Origin: Parasitella parasitica
Taxonomy: Eukaryota; Mucoromycota; Mucoromycetes; Mucorales; Mucoraceae
Direction of reading: 5' to 3'
Length of the DNA: 64,000 bases
Assembly (NCBI GenBank): GCA_025201805.1
Contig: MU619362.1
Coordinates: forward strand, 20,899-84,898
Shown here: positions 44,205-57,577 of the stretch, one piece after another
How the letters are laid out: every line of letters begins with the position of its first letter
Numbering within the stretch: position 1 is the stretch's first letter
The notes under the pieces: model-generated
What the model was told of the DNA's origin: nothing
Seen by the model: only the letters and a program-made list of their open reading frames with translations
The model's database searches: none
Made by a program: the position numbers and the translations under genes

Positions 44205-44518
44205 CTCATTTCATCTTACCAGCTGCAGGTGCCGCCTTGGTATTTCTTATTCACCTTTCTATCTTTGTAAATTAACAAGAGCACAATTTTTATAAAAGGG
44301 GGGTGGGAATGTAGTTGACGAGAACGGTGGTCTTTAACCCAAGGGACTATTTTGTTGATCAGAATGAATTTATAGTTGACGATGGTTAGCTTAATGGGTC
44401 CAAAGTACGGTTATTTTGGAGATCCATAGCTTCAGGGTGTTTTCTCAATTCAAAGATAGCAACTCTAGCAAGGTTAGGAATGTACAGGAATTGATATCCT
44501 TGTAGAGACAGTAGATGG

Positions 44519-45060
44519 CTATTTGCAAGAGTTTTCAGCCGCTAGAGTTGAAGGAGTGGTAACTGTGGGCGATGTTGGTGAAGGTGTACTAGCAGCCACT
44601 GAAGCCCATCGAGAAGCGTACGAACCCTTTGATTGTTGGGAGGAGCTCGCAGGTAAATGGAAAGATTGTGCACTAGCTGTAGGAGGAATGAGAGCCTCCA
44701 ATTCGGCTATACGAGCAAGAGCACGATCGAGGTCAGCCTGAAGCTGGTTGTTGTGATCGGCTAGATCAGTAAATTTGGCCAATTGGGCATTGTATTGGGT
44801 CAACATCTGATCCTATCGTTTGATATGATCATTGAATTCCTGTATCCAGGAAGGCACAGCAGCATAGGAATGCAACTCTCCCGGTTGGGGAACAACCAAG
44901 GAAGGAGTCATATTGAAAGCAAATGAGGCATCTCCTGGGAGCACAGGGGTATGCTCAGGAGCAGATGAGTCTATATTTTCGATAGTAGAGCTAACAGGTG
45001 GATCGACAGAGGCTGGAGTTGCTGTAGTTGAAGTGAACTTGCGTGAGGAGCGACGAAGTG
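44519..45060 (-). pseudogene. Degenerate LINE ORF1 N-terminal region
   Basis: The minus strand from about 45060 reads DPPLRRSSRKFTSTTATPAS through to VPSWIQEFNDHIKR, a stop at about 44814, then DQMLTQYNAQLAKFTDLADH and a coiled coil with LDRALARIAELEAL. A Ser/Pro-rich stretch ends at a stop near 44519. Charged N-terminus, coiled coil and Ser-rich linker match the layout of LINE ORF1 proteins, including the intact one at 35-36 kb. The in-frame stop and missing C-terminal fold mark it as dead. Confidence 0.5.
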
Positions 45061-45597
45061 GCGGATCGCGCTACTATCCAGTCCTTTCTGCACTTTTCTG
45101 CTTTCATGTCTACATTGACTGTTTATCCCCCACTTGCGCAAATCGGAAGGCCCAAGCACTAGACAAAATTAATGTTTGATCAATTGTTACAAATGCAAAT
45201 GAAGTGTAAACGTTATGCTATCCATATATATATATATTATATGATGAGATGCACGCTTTGGCAAGTTTTTATACGCCTCAGACTTTTGGTTTTTGTACCT
45301 ACTCAATACAGAAAGACCTTTTCGGCATCCAAAGATGGGTAATGTCTTGAATATAAAATACAGTACAGCTTTTTTCTTGGTCCAATTATTATACCTGAAA
45401 TATAGGCCTTGTTTTATTGTGTCATGAATGTCGTGAATCAACTGATTTCAAATGAAAAAAAAAAAGGTTGATATTACTCTAATCAAAGCTGTATTCCTGG
45501 ATGCATTGAGAATATTTAAAAAGCATAAAAATAGGTTTTATGTTTATTTATTCACCATTTATTTTGTTATTTTGTTTTATAAAAAATAAAATGCGTA

Positions 45598-45716
45598 GTT
45601 CTATTCATCCGGGGGAAAAGGTACACTGAAGAAATACTTACAGAAGACAACACCAAAAACTTAGTTCTATTTATCCTAGAACTACACTGAAAAAAATAAT
45701 TAAAGAAGACAACACA
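45598..45716. repeat. Imperfect tandem duplication
   Basis: Two adjacent units of about 60 bases share tagttctatt-atcc, acactga-aaa and agaagacaacac in the same order. The second unit runs into a CA-dinucleotide stretch. Confidence 0.7.
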
Positions 45717-45849
45717 CACACACACAAGACCACTGAAAACACACAGCAATTGAAATCACAAAATAACACAAACCCAAGAAGACAAGAAGCTTAGCAGTGC
45801 CTTTAAAAACCCCCGGGAATGAGAATAACACCTAAACTTGACTACGCAT

Positions 45850-45912
45850 GAGAGAGAGAGAGAGAACGCCAGAGAACACCAAAGAAAGAACACCAGAGAG
45901 AGAACCATCTAC
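45850..45912. repeat. GA-rich repeat
   Basis: Purine-rich run of gagagagaac and agaacacca words, probably a decaying microsatellite. Confidence 0.7.
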
Positions 45913-46859
45913 GGTGCAATACTGCTGTTAGTATCAAATATCAAAATAAAAATGTGATTGTACTTACAAGAATCTATACAAAATGAAAAGAAAAGGTTGT
46001 TGTTTTTTTTAGCAGATGAGTCAAGGGATCCTCCTTTATACTTTTATCTCTAGGTCTAGGCTATCAATCCTAATCAGTTTGAAAAAAAAGTGAGGCGTAA
46101 AAATGGTTTACTGGATTTTTGCAAGATATTCCAGTCTGCTTGTGATGCGATTAACACCATTAAATTCTTTGAAAAATTTACTACAATTTGAAGGGTCGCA
46201 GCATTTGTAGCTTATATTGTGAATTTCTCGCAAATCAATGAAATGAATATTCATGTTTGCTCGTAAAAGTAGCTTTTGTTTACTTTTCATCGATTTTACA
46301 TGCACCTGACGAGAAATGGGTATTCTGATTTGTTTTCGGATATACAAATGTAACCCCAATTCATATGCAAAAAACAAGAAATAAAAAACGGGTATGACTT
46401 CAGTGATACTTGATTTGAACGTATTTAATTGTTAACGGACTCGATCGACGAAAGAAAGAGCATTCAATTCAAGCTTACAAACGCCATCAGTAGCAGCTGT
46501 CAGTTTGCAAGTAGCACAGACAGCAAAGCGCATTGTACTTTCTGTCATTTTAGAGGAGAGGGAAAAGTGGTACACACAAACAAATAACATGATTATCACA
46601 TGTAACTATGTTATAAACCAACAGGCAGCTATTTCAGTTGCTCTTGACCATATGCTATCGCCATACTGTAAACTATTGCCCGATGCGTAGTCTTGTTGCC
46701 ATGGTTATTTCAGGTACGAGAGCCGCAGACTAAAATTTATAATGGGGTACCAACCAATCTACTGTGAATTTTTTCTTTCCTTTGTAACACACAGCTTCAA
46801 TTCTGTTTATGCAATATGAAAGATGCTTCTCAAGTAAACGCAAGGCACCCACGTTCACG

Positions 46860-47310
46860 AGAAATCTTCGAGATGGTAGGAACGTCAAAGAGATTGACTA
46901 CAGAAAATTGGCTTCAAATTATCATCCTGACAAGGTACAGCTGTAAGCGCGTTTTGTTGTTTATGTATTAACGTTTCCACAATCGAATCTTGGAAGCCGG
47001 TGACAAGTTTAAAGAAATATCTCATGCTTATGAGATTCTTGCTGACCCGCAAATACGGCAAATGTATGGTCAGTTAGGCGAGGAAGAGGGATTAAATGGT
47101 GGACCTGGTATGGGTGGTGGCGCACATAGAGGTCACTTCTTTGTCAGATTCGGAATTGAATTCCCTGAACCAAAATGGATCTCTCCCAATTTGAAGAAAA
47201 GAGTGGGTCCAAGAATGGTCTCAAATAGACATGGACTAAAAGACGAGCAACTGCATATTTTTGGTTCAATTAAAAGCCCACAACAGCAAGATCTACTAAG
47301 GGCACTTTAA
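46860..47310 (+). pseudogene. Type I DnaJ/Hsp40 copy with internal deletion
   Basis: 46862-46935 reads NVKEIDYRKLASNYHPDK, helix II and the HPD loop of a J domain with a degraded start. After a gap (46936-46990) the frame gives EAGDKFKEISHAYEIL and GQLGEEEGLNGGPGMGGG, helices III-IV and the Gly-rich linker. It then jumps to RGHFFVRFGIEFPEP, the last strand of the C-terminal domain. The zinc-finger region (four CxxCxGxG) and both substrate-binding domains, about 220 residues, are missing, and the tail after 47200 is unlike any DnaJ. This is best read as a decayed, internally deleted copy of a Ydj1/DNAJA-type gene. Confidence 0.75.
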
Positions 47311-47651
47311 ATATTTGTGCTGTATTCCAGTATCAACTTTCCCTTCCTAACATTCTGCATGGCGTACGAAGATTCGACAACAACGACTTCACCCACGTGA
47401 AGAATTTGGGTGATAAAAATATCATGTCCCACTCTGCATATCCGTCTTGTTTGTTGCATTATTCAGAGTTATCGCTTCTGAAAGAACACGCAAATGACAC
47501 ACGTTTCAAGGAAGAGAGCAGCGCCGAACGATAATGGCCTGTGCTTTGATGACTCATCAGACGTAGAATCAGCATGTTCGGCATTTACAAGTGAACCCAA
47601 TTGACCAAAATTACCAATTGCTACAGCGCAAACTTTCGCTCCCCTTGTCAC

Positions 47652-48729
47652 TATGGCTGTTAAAGATTCTCAATCGTCATTGACTACGCTCAAGTCGTGG
47701 AAAGCTGCCTACGTTTTCCTTGTTGATACTTTAAAACAAACCCTGTCGATTTTTGCCTATTAACTGGAGGTTGAATCTTATCCCAATCCCAATATTGACA
47801 CTGACATTCCGTGATATGATCGCTTGGAGTCTCTTTATTTAATTGTCTCAAGAAAACAATCGCTATTAATATCGAAATAACTCTCAAACACAAAGCGAAT
47901 TACCCTATTGGCTATGAAAATATGAATACCCAACAGATATTGACGAATATGAAAAAGAACTTATCCGAACAATTTAGTTCGCGTTGACTGATTTTGCAAG
48001 CAAATGTAACAGACAAAAATGTAAATATGCCTTATCCAAGAAGGTCAACTAACACTATCATTATTTCCTTACAGCGACGATTAATCTGTCTAATTCAGAG
48101 CGTACTTTCTGGGTGGATAGAGTTGTTCCTTTATTCCAAATAGTCGGAGGTCAACCTGGTCTATTAAATTATCAGTGGTGTGAGGTGTTCTCCATAAAAC
48201 ACGCGGAAGATACTATGAATATCAAAAACTATACATCAGGAAAAGCGCGTTTTGTGGACGGAATGAGTTACGATATATATGATGAAGAAAGAGTAGTAAT
48301 AGAACCCTCAAGCGGAGCGACCAAGGAGAACATTAGACATACCGTAGACGATATCGTGAAACAAGTATATAGCACATTGCCATCTTGAATTCTGATATAT
48401 GCCATCACATGACCGGAAGTTCTCGCACTCACACTCTGGCCAAAACTTCAGCTTTTGGAATTCATTTTGTGCGAACCACAATGACATTATCAGCGGTCCG
48501 TGTTAACAACGATTGTAAAAGCTGCACCCATGAGCAGATCCAATGTTGCGAGGTAAGGAATTTTCACGAGCAACGAACCAAATGGCTGTGTACATTTGAT
48601 TTAATGGCCAAGTTGATGAAGCTGCTGAGAAATCAAAAAGTAATTTTCGATCTATTGAAAGCTGAACAAGGTGGTGCCGTTGAAATCGATGAGAGCGAAA
48701 TTATTGGAGCAATGCTACAGCGAGAATGA
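47652..48729 (+). pseudogene. Broken gene of a fungal repeat protein family
   Basis: The clearest piece, 48075-48388, follows a good acceptor (ccttacag) and encodes NLSNSERTFWVDRVVPLFQI and YDEERVVIEPSSGATKENIR. It stops, and the likely continuation (FGIHFVRTTMTLSAVRV) lies in another frame to 48729. Upstream, a 36-codon start at 47652 and a stop-containing stretch (DIDEYEKELIRTI) near 47940 may be earlier exons. The FWVDRVVP...EPSSG pattern recalls a lineage-expanded Mucorales family of unknown function; I rely on memory for this and cannot confirm it. Stops and frame changes indicate a pseudogene. Confidence 0.4.
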
Positions 48730-49369
48730 TTCTCTTGTCAAACATAATGATAGAAATTGAACTTTTTAATAAAGTACAGAATGATAAGCAGACTCTGACG
48801 AAATGTTTATTTCTGACAACCCCAGCTACATCGATCGACTTAGCTCCAAGAAGAAAATGCGACAATGGAAATACCATGTCGTATTTCTCAAAATGCATAC
48901 CACGACAAAGGCGAAGGTATAACAGAGGGGGTTAAACAACTTCCAAACAATATACGAAAACGACTGCAAGCTCCGCTTGGAGAGGTCAGTGTTCTGTCAG
49001 CGAACCCCTACTATCTATATCTTGCAGTAGCCTTTTGAAACATCACCAAAGTTGCAGAAGCAAAGGATGAAGAAGTGGTACAAGCCCTCTGAGCTACACT
49101 TTCTTCTCAATTGCAATAATAAAGAAACAATGATATTCTCTATTTTCCTCAGGTTTTAAACCAACGTTAAAACACAATTAGAGAAGAGAATGATTTCCGA
49201 GATGAAGCACATTTGATTTTTGGTGTATAATACCATGTTAATTGCATGATACGATGAACTGTATATTTATTGTTGGTTACGAAGTTTAAATTGAAAAAAA
49301 GAAGATATATTAAGCAATGCCCACTTGGAGGCAAATTGCAAAGACAATGAATGGTGTTGGAAAGATATT
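48730..49369. other. Intergenic before actin 3' end
   Basis: 640 bases with the actin 3' UTR in its right half; nothing else is supported. Confidence 0.55.
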
Positions 49370-50876
<1,507 letters not shown>

Positions 50877-52610
50877 TTTATTATTTCAACTATTTTTTTA
50901 TACAAATAAACGTGAAGGAAGAAGCATTTAGCTGGTGGATGCACTTTCTATTTAAAGGAAAAGCTGTGACGCTAGAGAGGAGATTTCATGATCCGGTTTG
51001 TGCGCCGCCCTCCTTGAAGCCAAGAGTTACCATTTCGGCACCTTTCGGCGGCTGCTCAGATCTATATAATCAGTGTTAAAAGCAACGTCTATTGTTTAGC
51101 CAAGACATTGCTTGTCCTAGTCCACTTAAAACATCATCCATAGTATACTATTGAATAAAACTTTTGTATCATTGAAAGTGGCATGGCATATTTTAAAGTC
51201 AATATATATTTATATGACAATCAAAGAAATAATTCATAGTATTGTGTATTCACAGCAGTTCTCTTTCGTTTCATGACAAAAACCAAGAGTACCAAGCTTC
51301 GATTTACAAAATACTCACCAAATCATCACCGCAACAAGTGTATCTCAAACATTTCCACATTGTTCAGCTTGATAGAAACGCTAATTTGTCCAAGTGTACA
51401 TGTGACCTATTCTACCAAGTACATCACATACATGAGTGCAGACAATTGACATTTTCCAAACATATGCATTATAAAAGTTTGTTTGTTTCTTTACTTGACC
51501 CTTCTTGCAGTATTGTTTAAAATACATGGAACTAAGAAGAATGCATGCCTACACTATCATAATCTTTTAAAGTAGTATCGCACTATAGTTCCATAAGAAT
51601 CTTTTTATACATCGTATGCAGAATACTCTCGTATGTCATGATCCAAACTGAGTATTGAGTATTGCTAAAAATTGAATTCTAACAAAGTTTTCTTCTCTAG
51701 ATACTTGATGATGAATCATAGTATTAGAAGAGGTTGAAAGGACCGCTGTGCTCAAGACATCTTTTCTTGAGCTTGATGACTTACATACAAACAATCATCT
51801 GCAAATAACGGTGATTATCATAGACATATTAATAGGGATGTTATGTGTTCAGCCTTCTTGACGCTGCCTTGTGTACGACCAAGATGAGGTCTTACATGCT
51901 TGAATAAGCTTAGGTGAATTACAGCATCAATGACAGGTTTATGAAAAATCATAGCCATTTGGACAAATCAACCATTTTACAGTTTTAGTTCAAAGTAGTG
52001 GATTTAAAGCCTGATATGCTGGGGTTGGCTCTTGAAAAAATAAAAATAAAAAGCTCGAGTTCTTGGTATTTAAAATGTTGGTGGAGTCGTCGTAGATTAG
52101 TCCTAATCATTCAAAAACAAGGTATTGTCAATTATACGGGTAGGCCCAATACAAAAAGCATGGTATGCCAAATACAAACGAAAAAAAGACTGATTTAGGT
52201 AGCTAACCCTCCCTTTCTATTTATTAGTCGTTTATCAAATCCATTTCCTTTCTGGCTATGGTGTTTACATCATGATCATTGCAACAAAAAGTTTTGAACT
52301 AGTCTTTCTTCATGATCCCTCTTTAGGCTAAATCGCTGCAATGGCCGAGTGGTATTACATAATTTTTTTTGTGAAAAACCTGTGCTCATTGTAAACATCT
52401 CAGGTAAAAACAGGATGTTTACACGATAACACAATCAAGTAAATGTAGCATAATAATGATACAAGTGTACCTGAAAACTCCATAGTAGGCTAAAATCATG
52501 GCGTGATTGTACAAAATATATTACGGAGTAGTGGTAACACACACCTTGATAAAAATGGACTACGAGAACCCCTTTTCCTCTTTTCCTCTTTTCTTCATAC
52601 AACACACAAC
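50877..52610. other. Divergent intergenic region, actin and EHD1
   Basis: About 1.7 kb. The actin promoter lies at 50877-51100 and the EHD1 leader (CT-rich) at 52570-52610. No supported gene between them. Confidence 0.6.
50949..50958 (-). promoter_or_regulatory. TATA-like box of actin gene
   Basis: The minus strand reads CTTTAAATAG about 75 bases upstream of the actin ATG, the same spacing as the other TATA boxes in this window. Confidence 0.45.
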
Positions 52611-54454
52611 ATGTCTTTTCATCTCAAAAAAAAGAATGGCAAAGAAAGACAGAATTCTGGCCCATCCGGCTCAACGACATTCGAAGACGCTGAGTACGCC
52701 AAGGTAATTGAAGGCATCAAGCGAACCTATAAAACGAAAATCAAGCCAGTGGAGACTACTTACAATTTTGAAGGTAATCATTTCATTGTGATTACATCTC
52801 TTGTGTACCAATACTCTCTTAGGATTTCACTCTGCCCCTTTGACGGATTCTGATATCGAAGCAAAACCAATTGTTCTCCTTATCGGCCAGTATTCCACTG
52901 TAAATATCCCCTATTAGCACCTTGAATGAAATGACTCATGTTGATATACACATATGCTCATTACAGGGCAAAACGACGTTTATTCGGTATCTGCTGGATA
53001 AGGCATACCCTGGAGAGCATATTGGCGTTGAGCCAACGACTGATAGGTTTGTGTCTGTGATGCATGGTACAGAGGAAAGAGTGATTCCTGGCAATGCTGC
53101 TGCTGTGAATCAGGAACTGCCTTTCCGTGGCCTGAATAAATTCGGTCAGGCATTCTTATCGAGATTTCAGGTAAAAAAAAAAGCAGCGGACGCTAACGAT
53201 AAAAACTTGTGTCTGATAGCTGGCTTAGGTTTCCCAAACAAATTCGCCTGTATTAGAGAATATGACCATCATTGACACACCAGGTATTCTAGCAGGCGAC
53301 AAACAAATGGCAGAGCGTGGCTACGATTTTACTCAGGTTATTGAATGGTTTGCGGAACGTGCTGATTTGATTTTGCTCATGTTTGACTCGCACAAGCTGG
53401 ACATTTCAAATGAATTCAAGATGGCCATCCACAGTCTTCGGGGACAGGAGGAGAAGGTGCGAGTGGTATTGAACAAAAGTGATATGGTCAGTCAGCAGCA
53501 ATTGATGCGAGTGTATGGCGCCATGATGTGGTCTTTGGGCAAGGTTGTCCAAACTCCTGAAGTGATGCGAGTCTATCTGAGCTCGTTCTGGACTGAAAAG
53601 CCTCCCAATTGTTTTGAAGATTGCCGAGAACTGATTGAAGCTGAATCCAAGGATTTGCTGAGGGATTTGAAGGAATTGAGACGCAACGCAGCCATTCGGA
53701 AAATCAACGAGATTGTGAAGCGTGCTCGTTTGGCTCGTGTGCATGCTTTGATTGTCAGCCATTTGAAGAAGGAGATGCCTGCAATGTTTGGCAAGAAGAA
53801 AAAACAGGAGGCATTACTGAACAATCTGGCCGCTGAATTCGTCAAGATCCAACAGCAGCACCACTTGCCTGCTGGCGATTTCCCTAACCCTGAAAGATTC
53901 AAGCAGAATTTGGCTCTCTATGATATGGACAAGTTCAAATCACTTAAAGACGATTTAATGTCGGGTGTAGACGAAGTAAGTTTTTTTTTTTTGCGAGTGA
54001 TCTGATCCATTTGTGTGTGTATTCACATGGAAGATGTTAGGCTCTGTCTACAGATCTGCCGCACCTCATGACACAATTTCCTTGTGCAAATCCAGAGTTG
54101 GAGAAAAATGAAAGAAACCCTTTCCAGGCTGATAGCGCACCAGGCCCAGGTGAATTTCCTCCTTCTTACTGGCATTTTGAGGCTATTGACAAACAAAATC
54201 ACCTGCCTAAATTCAACTCATTGCGTTCGCGCGATGGCAAGGTTTCTGGTGCGGATGTCAGACCTGTATTGATGGAAAGTGGGCTCAAAAATGATCAATT
54301 AGCCCATGTTTGGAGACTCGCTGATTTTGACAATGATGGCTATATGGATATAGACGAATTCTGCATTGCTATGCATTTGATTCAAGCAGCTCAGGGTGGG
54401 GCAGAGTTACCAGAGAAGTTGCCAGCAACTTTAATGCCAAACAGAAAGTTTTGA
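52611..54454 (+). CDS. EH-domain-containing ATPase (EHD1/RME-1 family)
   Basis: Five exons (52611-52773, 52823-52899, 52967-53170, 53229-53975, 54041-54454) encode 534 residues, the length of mammalian EHD1. The dynamin-like G domain has GQYSTGKTTF (P-loop), then DTPGIL (G3) and NKSD (G4). Helices including FAERADLILLMFDSHKLDIS and a Lys-rich membrane-binding segment FGKKKKQEALL follow. The C-terminal EH domain has an EF-hand loop DFDNDGYMDIDEF. EHD proteins remodel recycling-endosome membranes and bind NPF motifs. The last intron ends at ..gatgttag (54040), the only acceptor that continues the frame into STDLPHLM. Codon usage and length suggest a functional gene. Confidence 0.93.
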
Positions 54455-54503
54455 TTTTGCAGCAGGTCCTTTTCTTTATTGGATATTTAATAAAAGCTGC
54501 TGC

Positions 54504-55464
54504 TTATGACACAGCAACTAACCAAGCAATGATAAGATAAAAGAGAAAGAGAGGGTATACCTGATGGTTAAAGCGTTAGGGCCATGTTCTGTGATTGACA
54601 TGCACAGATAACTTACTGCTAATGCTCGTCGATTGCTTAAATGGGCCTTTGATTCTGACAGAAATCCAATGGAGGCTGTTGCAGAGATGGAAAAAAAAAA
54701 AAAAAGAATTGAGCAAACATGTCATTGAGCCTACTATTAACCTTATCTACCATAAGTCGACCATCCAAACGCAAATAAAGAAGCAGGCACTCTAAACCAG
54801 ACTGTCTCCACAAATATGCTTATCAATGCCACCACCACCAAGGGAAAGATACAGTATCCAATAACGCAGACGGACTGGAAAAATGACACGGATCCACCAA
54901 GCAGCTTAGCATTCATTGTAACCACTGCTGCACCCAACCAAACAATGACAAAGACACCTGTAAAAATAGGCACCGACTGATCCGAGGGCACGCTTGTGCT
55001 CAACGTAATAGCCAAAGCCAAACACAGGATAAGAGGGCCCCACAAATCCCAATCTTTCAGTACGCTGCGATCGCCTTTAGGATGTAGTACCTGCTGCAAC
55101 TTTCTTCCTACTTGCTTCATATCGCGAAGCTACGGACAGTGCGTGTGTTGTAGTTAGTAGCTTGTGCACATGGTTTATGTTGCCAACTTACAACAGTAAC
55201 AGAGACCGGCTCGTCCAATGTGTCTTCTCCACTATACACTCTGTTAAATTCAGTCTCTTCAACTGACGTCGAAGGAGCAGCAGATCCGATAGAGCCACTC
55301 AAATTGGCAAAGGGGTTTGCTAGCGATTGTCTCTGCTGTTTCGTAGAAGATTGGCCGGTCAAGTCAACATCAGGTTCAATGGTCGCGTCTGCTTGATAGA
55401 AATCAAACACATCGTCATTGCGAGCAAAGGGATTGTCGTGCTCTTGCTGAGTATGTGATAGCAT
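54504..55464 (-). CDS. Yip1-domain Golgi protein (YIPF6/Yip4-like)
   Basis: Four exons (55464-55192, 55129-54751, 54675-54617, 54560-54504) encode 255 residues. A polar N-terminus carries two NPF motifs (HDNPFARND, LANPFANL). The Yip1 domain follows, starting DWDLWGPLILCLALAITL, with SFFQSVCVIGYCIFPLVVVA, then FAFGWSTYASIGFL and NRRALAVYPLFLFYLIIAWL to the end. The pattern of five membrane helices and the FGWST...NRR motif match YIPF6/Yip4, which bind Rab GTPases at the Golgi. The last two short exons are easily missed because exon 2 reads on to an early stop. The gene converges with EHD1, with stop codons 50 bases apart. Confidence 0.88.
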
Positions 55465-55648
55465 ATTCAGATATGTTTTTCTGCGAGAATGAGAAAGGCA
55501 AATAATTGAACACAGTCAAGTCAGCATGCCTGTATAACCATGGCAAACACAGCCTACAGCATTTTGACCGGAATTCCCAATCAGGTTCCGATTGTAGTAG
55601 AATTCTTCTTTTCCTCAAAACTATTGTTTGTAGCTTGCAAATGTTACA

Positions 55649-57433
55649 ATGAGCGCCATGACCAATTCAGCTTGTAAGCGTTCGACTCGATTACTGTATA
55701 ATTCAGTTCGAACATATTCCAAGAGATCAGCTACGCCAAGGCAAAGGAGTTATTATCTAGCGGGGACCACTTTTCTCTGCGCAGGTGCTGGCTTCACTTG
55801 GTATGAATCAGACTCCCAGGCTCGCCATGTCACACTTGCTGTTAGACGCATAAGCACTGCAACCAAAATTGGTGTTAGCGTTGCCATTGACTACAAGAGA
55901 ACGCAATCAACAAAGTACAGCAGTGAAGAAGAGCAATTACTCGCAAAAAGCGACTGCCATAAACGCTGCGCTGAAAGAGTGCTTGCAGGCTTACAAAAGC
56001 TTGGTGGTATCTATGTCAAACTGGGCCAACATGTATCTGCAATGACCTACATTTTACCGATAGAGTGGACGACGACACTATCAGCTTTACAGGACCGTTG
56101 CGACCCAACATCAGAAGAGGATATCCGCAAGCTATTTTTGACAGATTATGGAGTGCCTTTAGACCAGGTTTTTGACGAGTTCGACTGGCAGCCACTTGGT
56201 GTAGCCTCTTTGGCTCAAGTGCACAAGGCACGACTCAGCCATAACTATGGTAACCCAGTAGATTGGGTAGCTGTCAAATTCCAACATCCTCGATTAGACG
56301 AATTCTGCCGCATTGATTTGCAAACCGTCTCTTTTATTATTGGAACCATCAAACGCATGTTCCCTGATTTTGGGTTTGAGTGGATCCTACAAGAAATGCA
56401 AGAATCCTTGCCGCAGGAAATGGATTTTGAGTACGAAGCCGCCAACTCTTAAACTTTGCAAACGAAAAGAAGCTCCATAAAACAGCGTTGGTTGTACCTG
56501 AAGTTATTTGGGCGAGAAGAAGAATCCTTTGTATGGAATGTGAGTATTTTTTTTTTAAAAAAAAAAAGCTTGTGTTTTTGTCTAACTTTCCATCAAGTCA
56601 TCAAAGGGGCTCGCATCGACGACTTGGAATTCATGAAAGAACATGGTATTGACCCTAGCCAGGTTTCGACAGAAATCACCGAGATATTCTCGAAAATGAT
56701 GTTTTTGGATGGATTTGTCCACTGCGATCCACATCCCGGCAACATCTTGATTCGACCTGCAAAGGATTCGAAATCAAGATTCAAATTTGATGTCGTGCTG
56801 CTGGATCATGGCCTTTATCGCACTCTGACCGACCAGCTGAGGACCGATTATGCCCACCTATGGACTTCGCTTATTCGAGGAGATGAGGGGGGCATTTGCA
56901 CTTTTTCATTGCGCGTTGGATGCCGCCCAGAATCTCATCGTCTCTTTGCCTCTTTACTCACGGGTCGCGAATGGTCCACCATTTCAGCAGCTAACCTTTC
57001 ATCAGACAGATCCATCACTGAAGTCAGCCGAGTTTCTGGCCGTGCTAGAGGATTTATCAGTCGTATCTATGATATCTTAGAGACACTGCCTCGCATTGTG
57101 CTTTTATTACTCAAAACAAGTGATTTACTGCGAGGATTAGATGAAACTTTGAGGCAATCTGGAGACAAATACATTACTTATGCCTTGATGGGTAGGTTCT
57201 GTGCCGAAGCTGTATGGATTGATGCGAAACAGCATTTGATCAAACGTATCAAAGAATCACCAAGCGTCACTGCCAGTCTCGGACTGATCAAGAGCTTATT
57301 CAAAGCTTGGTGGGAGTACCAAAGCTTGGAATATGGTTTATGGATCTACCAGATCCAATCAAATGCTCGTGCGAAATGGGCATTGATATGGCATCATGGT
57401 GTAGCAAGCAGTAAAGGTTATAAAATAAATTGA
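55649..57433 (+). CDS. ADCK1/Mcp2-like atypical kinase (ABC1 family) with apparent frameshift
   Basis: Two exons, 55649-56539 and 56598-57433. Motifs of the ABC1/UbiB kinase family occur in order: KLGQHVSAMTYILP (KxGQ motif), VAVKFQHP (ATP-binding Lys), FVHCDPHPGNILI (catalytic loop) and VLLDHG (metal-binding Asp). This is the ADCK1/Mcp2 branch, a mitochondrial membrane protein; the N-terminus is basic and followed by a hydrophobic segment. Exon 1 reads EAANS and then hits TAA at 56450, while the expected continuation NFANEKKLHKTALVVPEVIW lies in another frame right after it. The exons sum to one base less than a multiple of three, so a single-base loss near 56449 explains everything. Confidence 0.85.
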
Positions 57434-57577
57434 AGCTGCCGCTGCATATAACAAAGTTCTGTGGAAATAATTTAATAGACGCATGTAAATATACATAGAT
57501 GACATGGTTTAACAAATAATGATCCCTACTTTGCATATCAGGGCTACAAATATACGCTTTTGCAAACCTATGCCTCT

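Larger units (their letters stand above)
43230..46859. other. Gene-poor region with LINE remnant and simple repeats
   Basis: About 3.6 kb between the ECL1-like gene and the DnaJ relic. It holds LINE traces at 44013-45060, a tandem duplication at 45598-45716 and a GA-rich repeat at 45850-45912. No host gene is supported. Confidence 0.6.
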
